Shown: in pieces, positions 5,775 to 6,089 of the stretch
How positions within the stretch are numbered: position 1 is the stretch's first letter
Layout: each line of letters opens with the position of its first letter
Origin: an uncultured beta proteobacterium
GTDB lineage: Bacteria > Pseudomonadota > Gammaproteobacteria > Burkholderiales > Burkholderiaceae
DNA: 6,089 nt
Direction: 5' to 3'
Assembly (NCBI GenBank): GCA_903938955.1
Contig: CAJAFJ010000068.1
Span: forward strand, 1 to 6,089
Notes under the pieces: model-generated
What the model saw: the letters and a program-made list of their open reading frames with translations, nothing else
Database searches by the model: none
What the model was told of the DNA's origin: nothing
Position numbers and translations under genes: made by a program

Positions 5775-6089
5775 TTACATCCTCTTCACCAACGCCTCAA
5801 ACTCCTCCATCGGCAACGGTTTGCTGAACAGATACCCCTGAAATGCCCGACACCCGACTTTGGCCAGGAAGTCTCGCTGTCCCTCGGTCTCCACCCCTTC
5901 AGCGATCACCCCCAAGCCCATGCTTTGCGCCAGGGCAATCACCGTCCTGGCAATGGCGGCATCGTTGGCGTCAATCAGGATGTCGCGAACAAAACCCTGG
6001 TCAATCTTGAGCTGGTCCAGTGGCAGTAGTTTTAAATAGGCCAGGGACGAATAACCCGTTCCAAAGTCATCCAGCGAGAAGCTCACGCC
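5775..6089 (-). CDS. EAL-domain cyclic di-GMP phosphodiesterase (partial, C-terminal part; 5' end off right edge)
   Basis: The visible 104 residues are the C-terminal part of an EAL domain, which hydrolyses c-di-GMP to pGpG. The reading frame stays open to the last base, so the true start is outside the window; the GTG at 6086 is an internal valine. The catalytic loop-6 motif [11 protein letters not shown] is present at visible residues 6-16, including both metal-binding aspartates. The lysine of LKID follows, then the late glutamate motif AEGVET and the end motif [11 protein letters not shown]. All expected residues in this half are intact, so activity is likely, but the EAL signature itself is not visible. 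The N-terminus may carry GGDEF, PAS or other sensor domains. It lies upstream of, and on the same strand as, the diguanylate cyclase gene, with a 122-bp gap. Confidence 0.93.
   Translation of the reverse strand, partial: GVSFSLDDFGTGYSSLAYLKLLPLDQLKIDQGFVRDILIDANDAAIARTVIALAQSMGLGVIAEGVETEGQRDFLAKVGCRAFQGYLFSKPLPMEEFEALVKRM

Noticed and set aside
5775..6086. Reading the EAL fragment as a complete small protein starting at GTG 6086
   Set aside because: The frame remains open to the window edge, and the sequence begins in the middle of a conserved EAL domain, so it is a truncated view of a longer gene.

Overview
The window looks like a chromosomal segment from a Gram-negative betaproteobacterium, most likely Burkholderiales and near Comamonadaceae (Rhodoferax, Polaromonas or Variovorax type). 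This is an inference from three things. Most of the genes are GC-rich. The phosphate acetyltransferase is the long form. A SelD protein with a fused N-terminal FAD domain sits beside a SenB-type glycosyltransferase. No RNA gene, insertion sequence, CRISPR array or phage gene was seen.

Layout: (1) Bases 1-1475, minus strand: a two-gene selenium operon. senB comes first, and its TGA stop directly abuts the ATG of a SelD-type gene (senC/selD) that runs off the left edge; only its N-terminal FAD/NAD(P) oxidoreductase domain is visible. (2) Bases 1476-1726: a divergent control region with an AT-rich core and a 21-bp interrupted inverted repeat. (3) Bases 1727-3784, plus strand: pta, a complete phosphate acetyltransferase, with no acetate kinase gene beside it in the window. 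(4) Bases 3785-3828: a short convergent gap holding a strong hairpin without a U-tract. (5) Bases 3829-5652, minus strand: a PocR-PAS-PAS-GGDEF diguanylate cyclase whose best start is a TTG behind a near-perfect Shine-Dalgarno. (6) Bases 5653-5774: a gap with a perfect CGCAAT-N4-ATTGCG palindrome next to a candidate promoter. (7) Bases 5775-6089, minus strand: the C-terminal part of an EAL c-di-GMP phosphodiesterase that runs off the right edge.

How the genes work together: SelD makes selenophosphate from selenide and ATP, and SenB uses selenophosphate plus a UDP-sugar to form a selenosugar, the intermediate of selenoneine synthesis. The third enzyme, SenA, is not in the window. Pta interconverts acetyl-CoA and acetyl phosphate. 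The EAL and GGDEF proteins would break down and make cyclic di-GMP and may be a paired signalling module. No functional link between the selenium, acetate and c-di-GMP blocks is evident beyond adjacency.

The least ordinary items are the selenosugar operon without an adjacent senA, the cysteine clusters in the PocR-GGDEF protein, and the two palindromic candidate operators.
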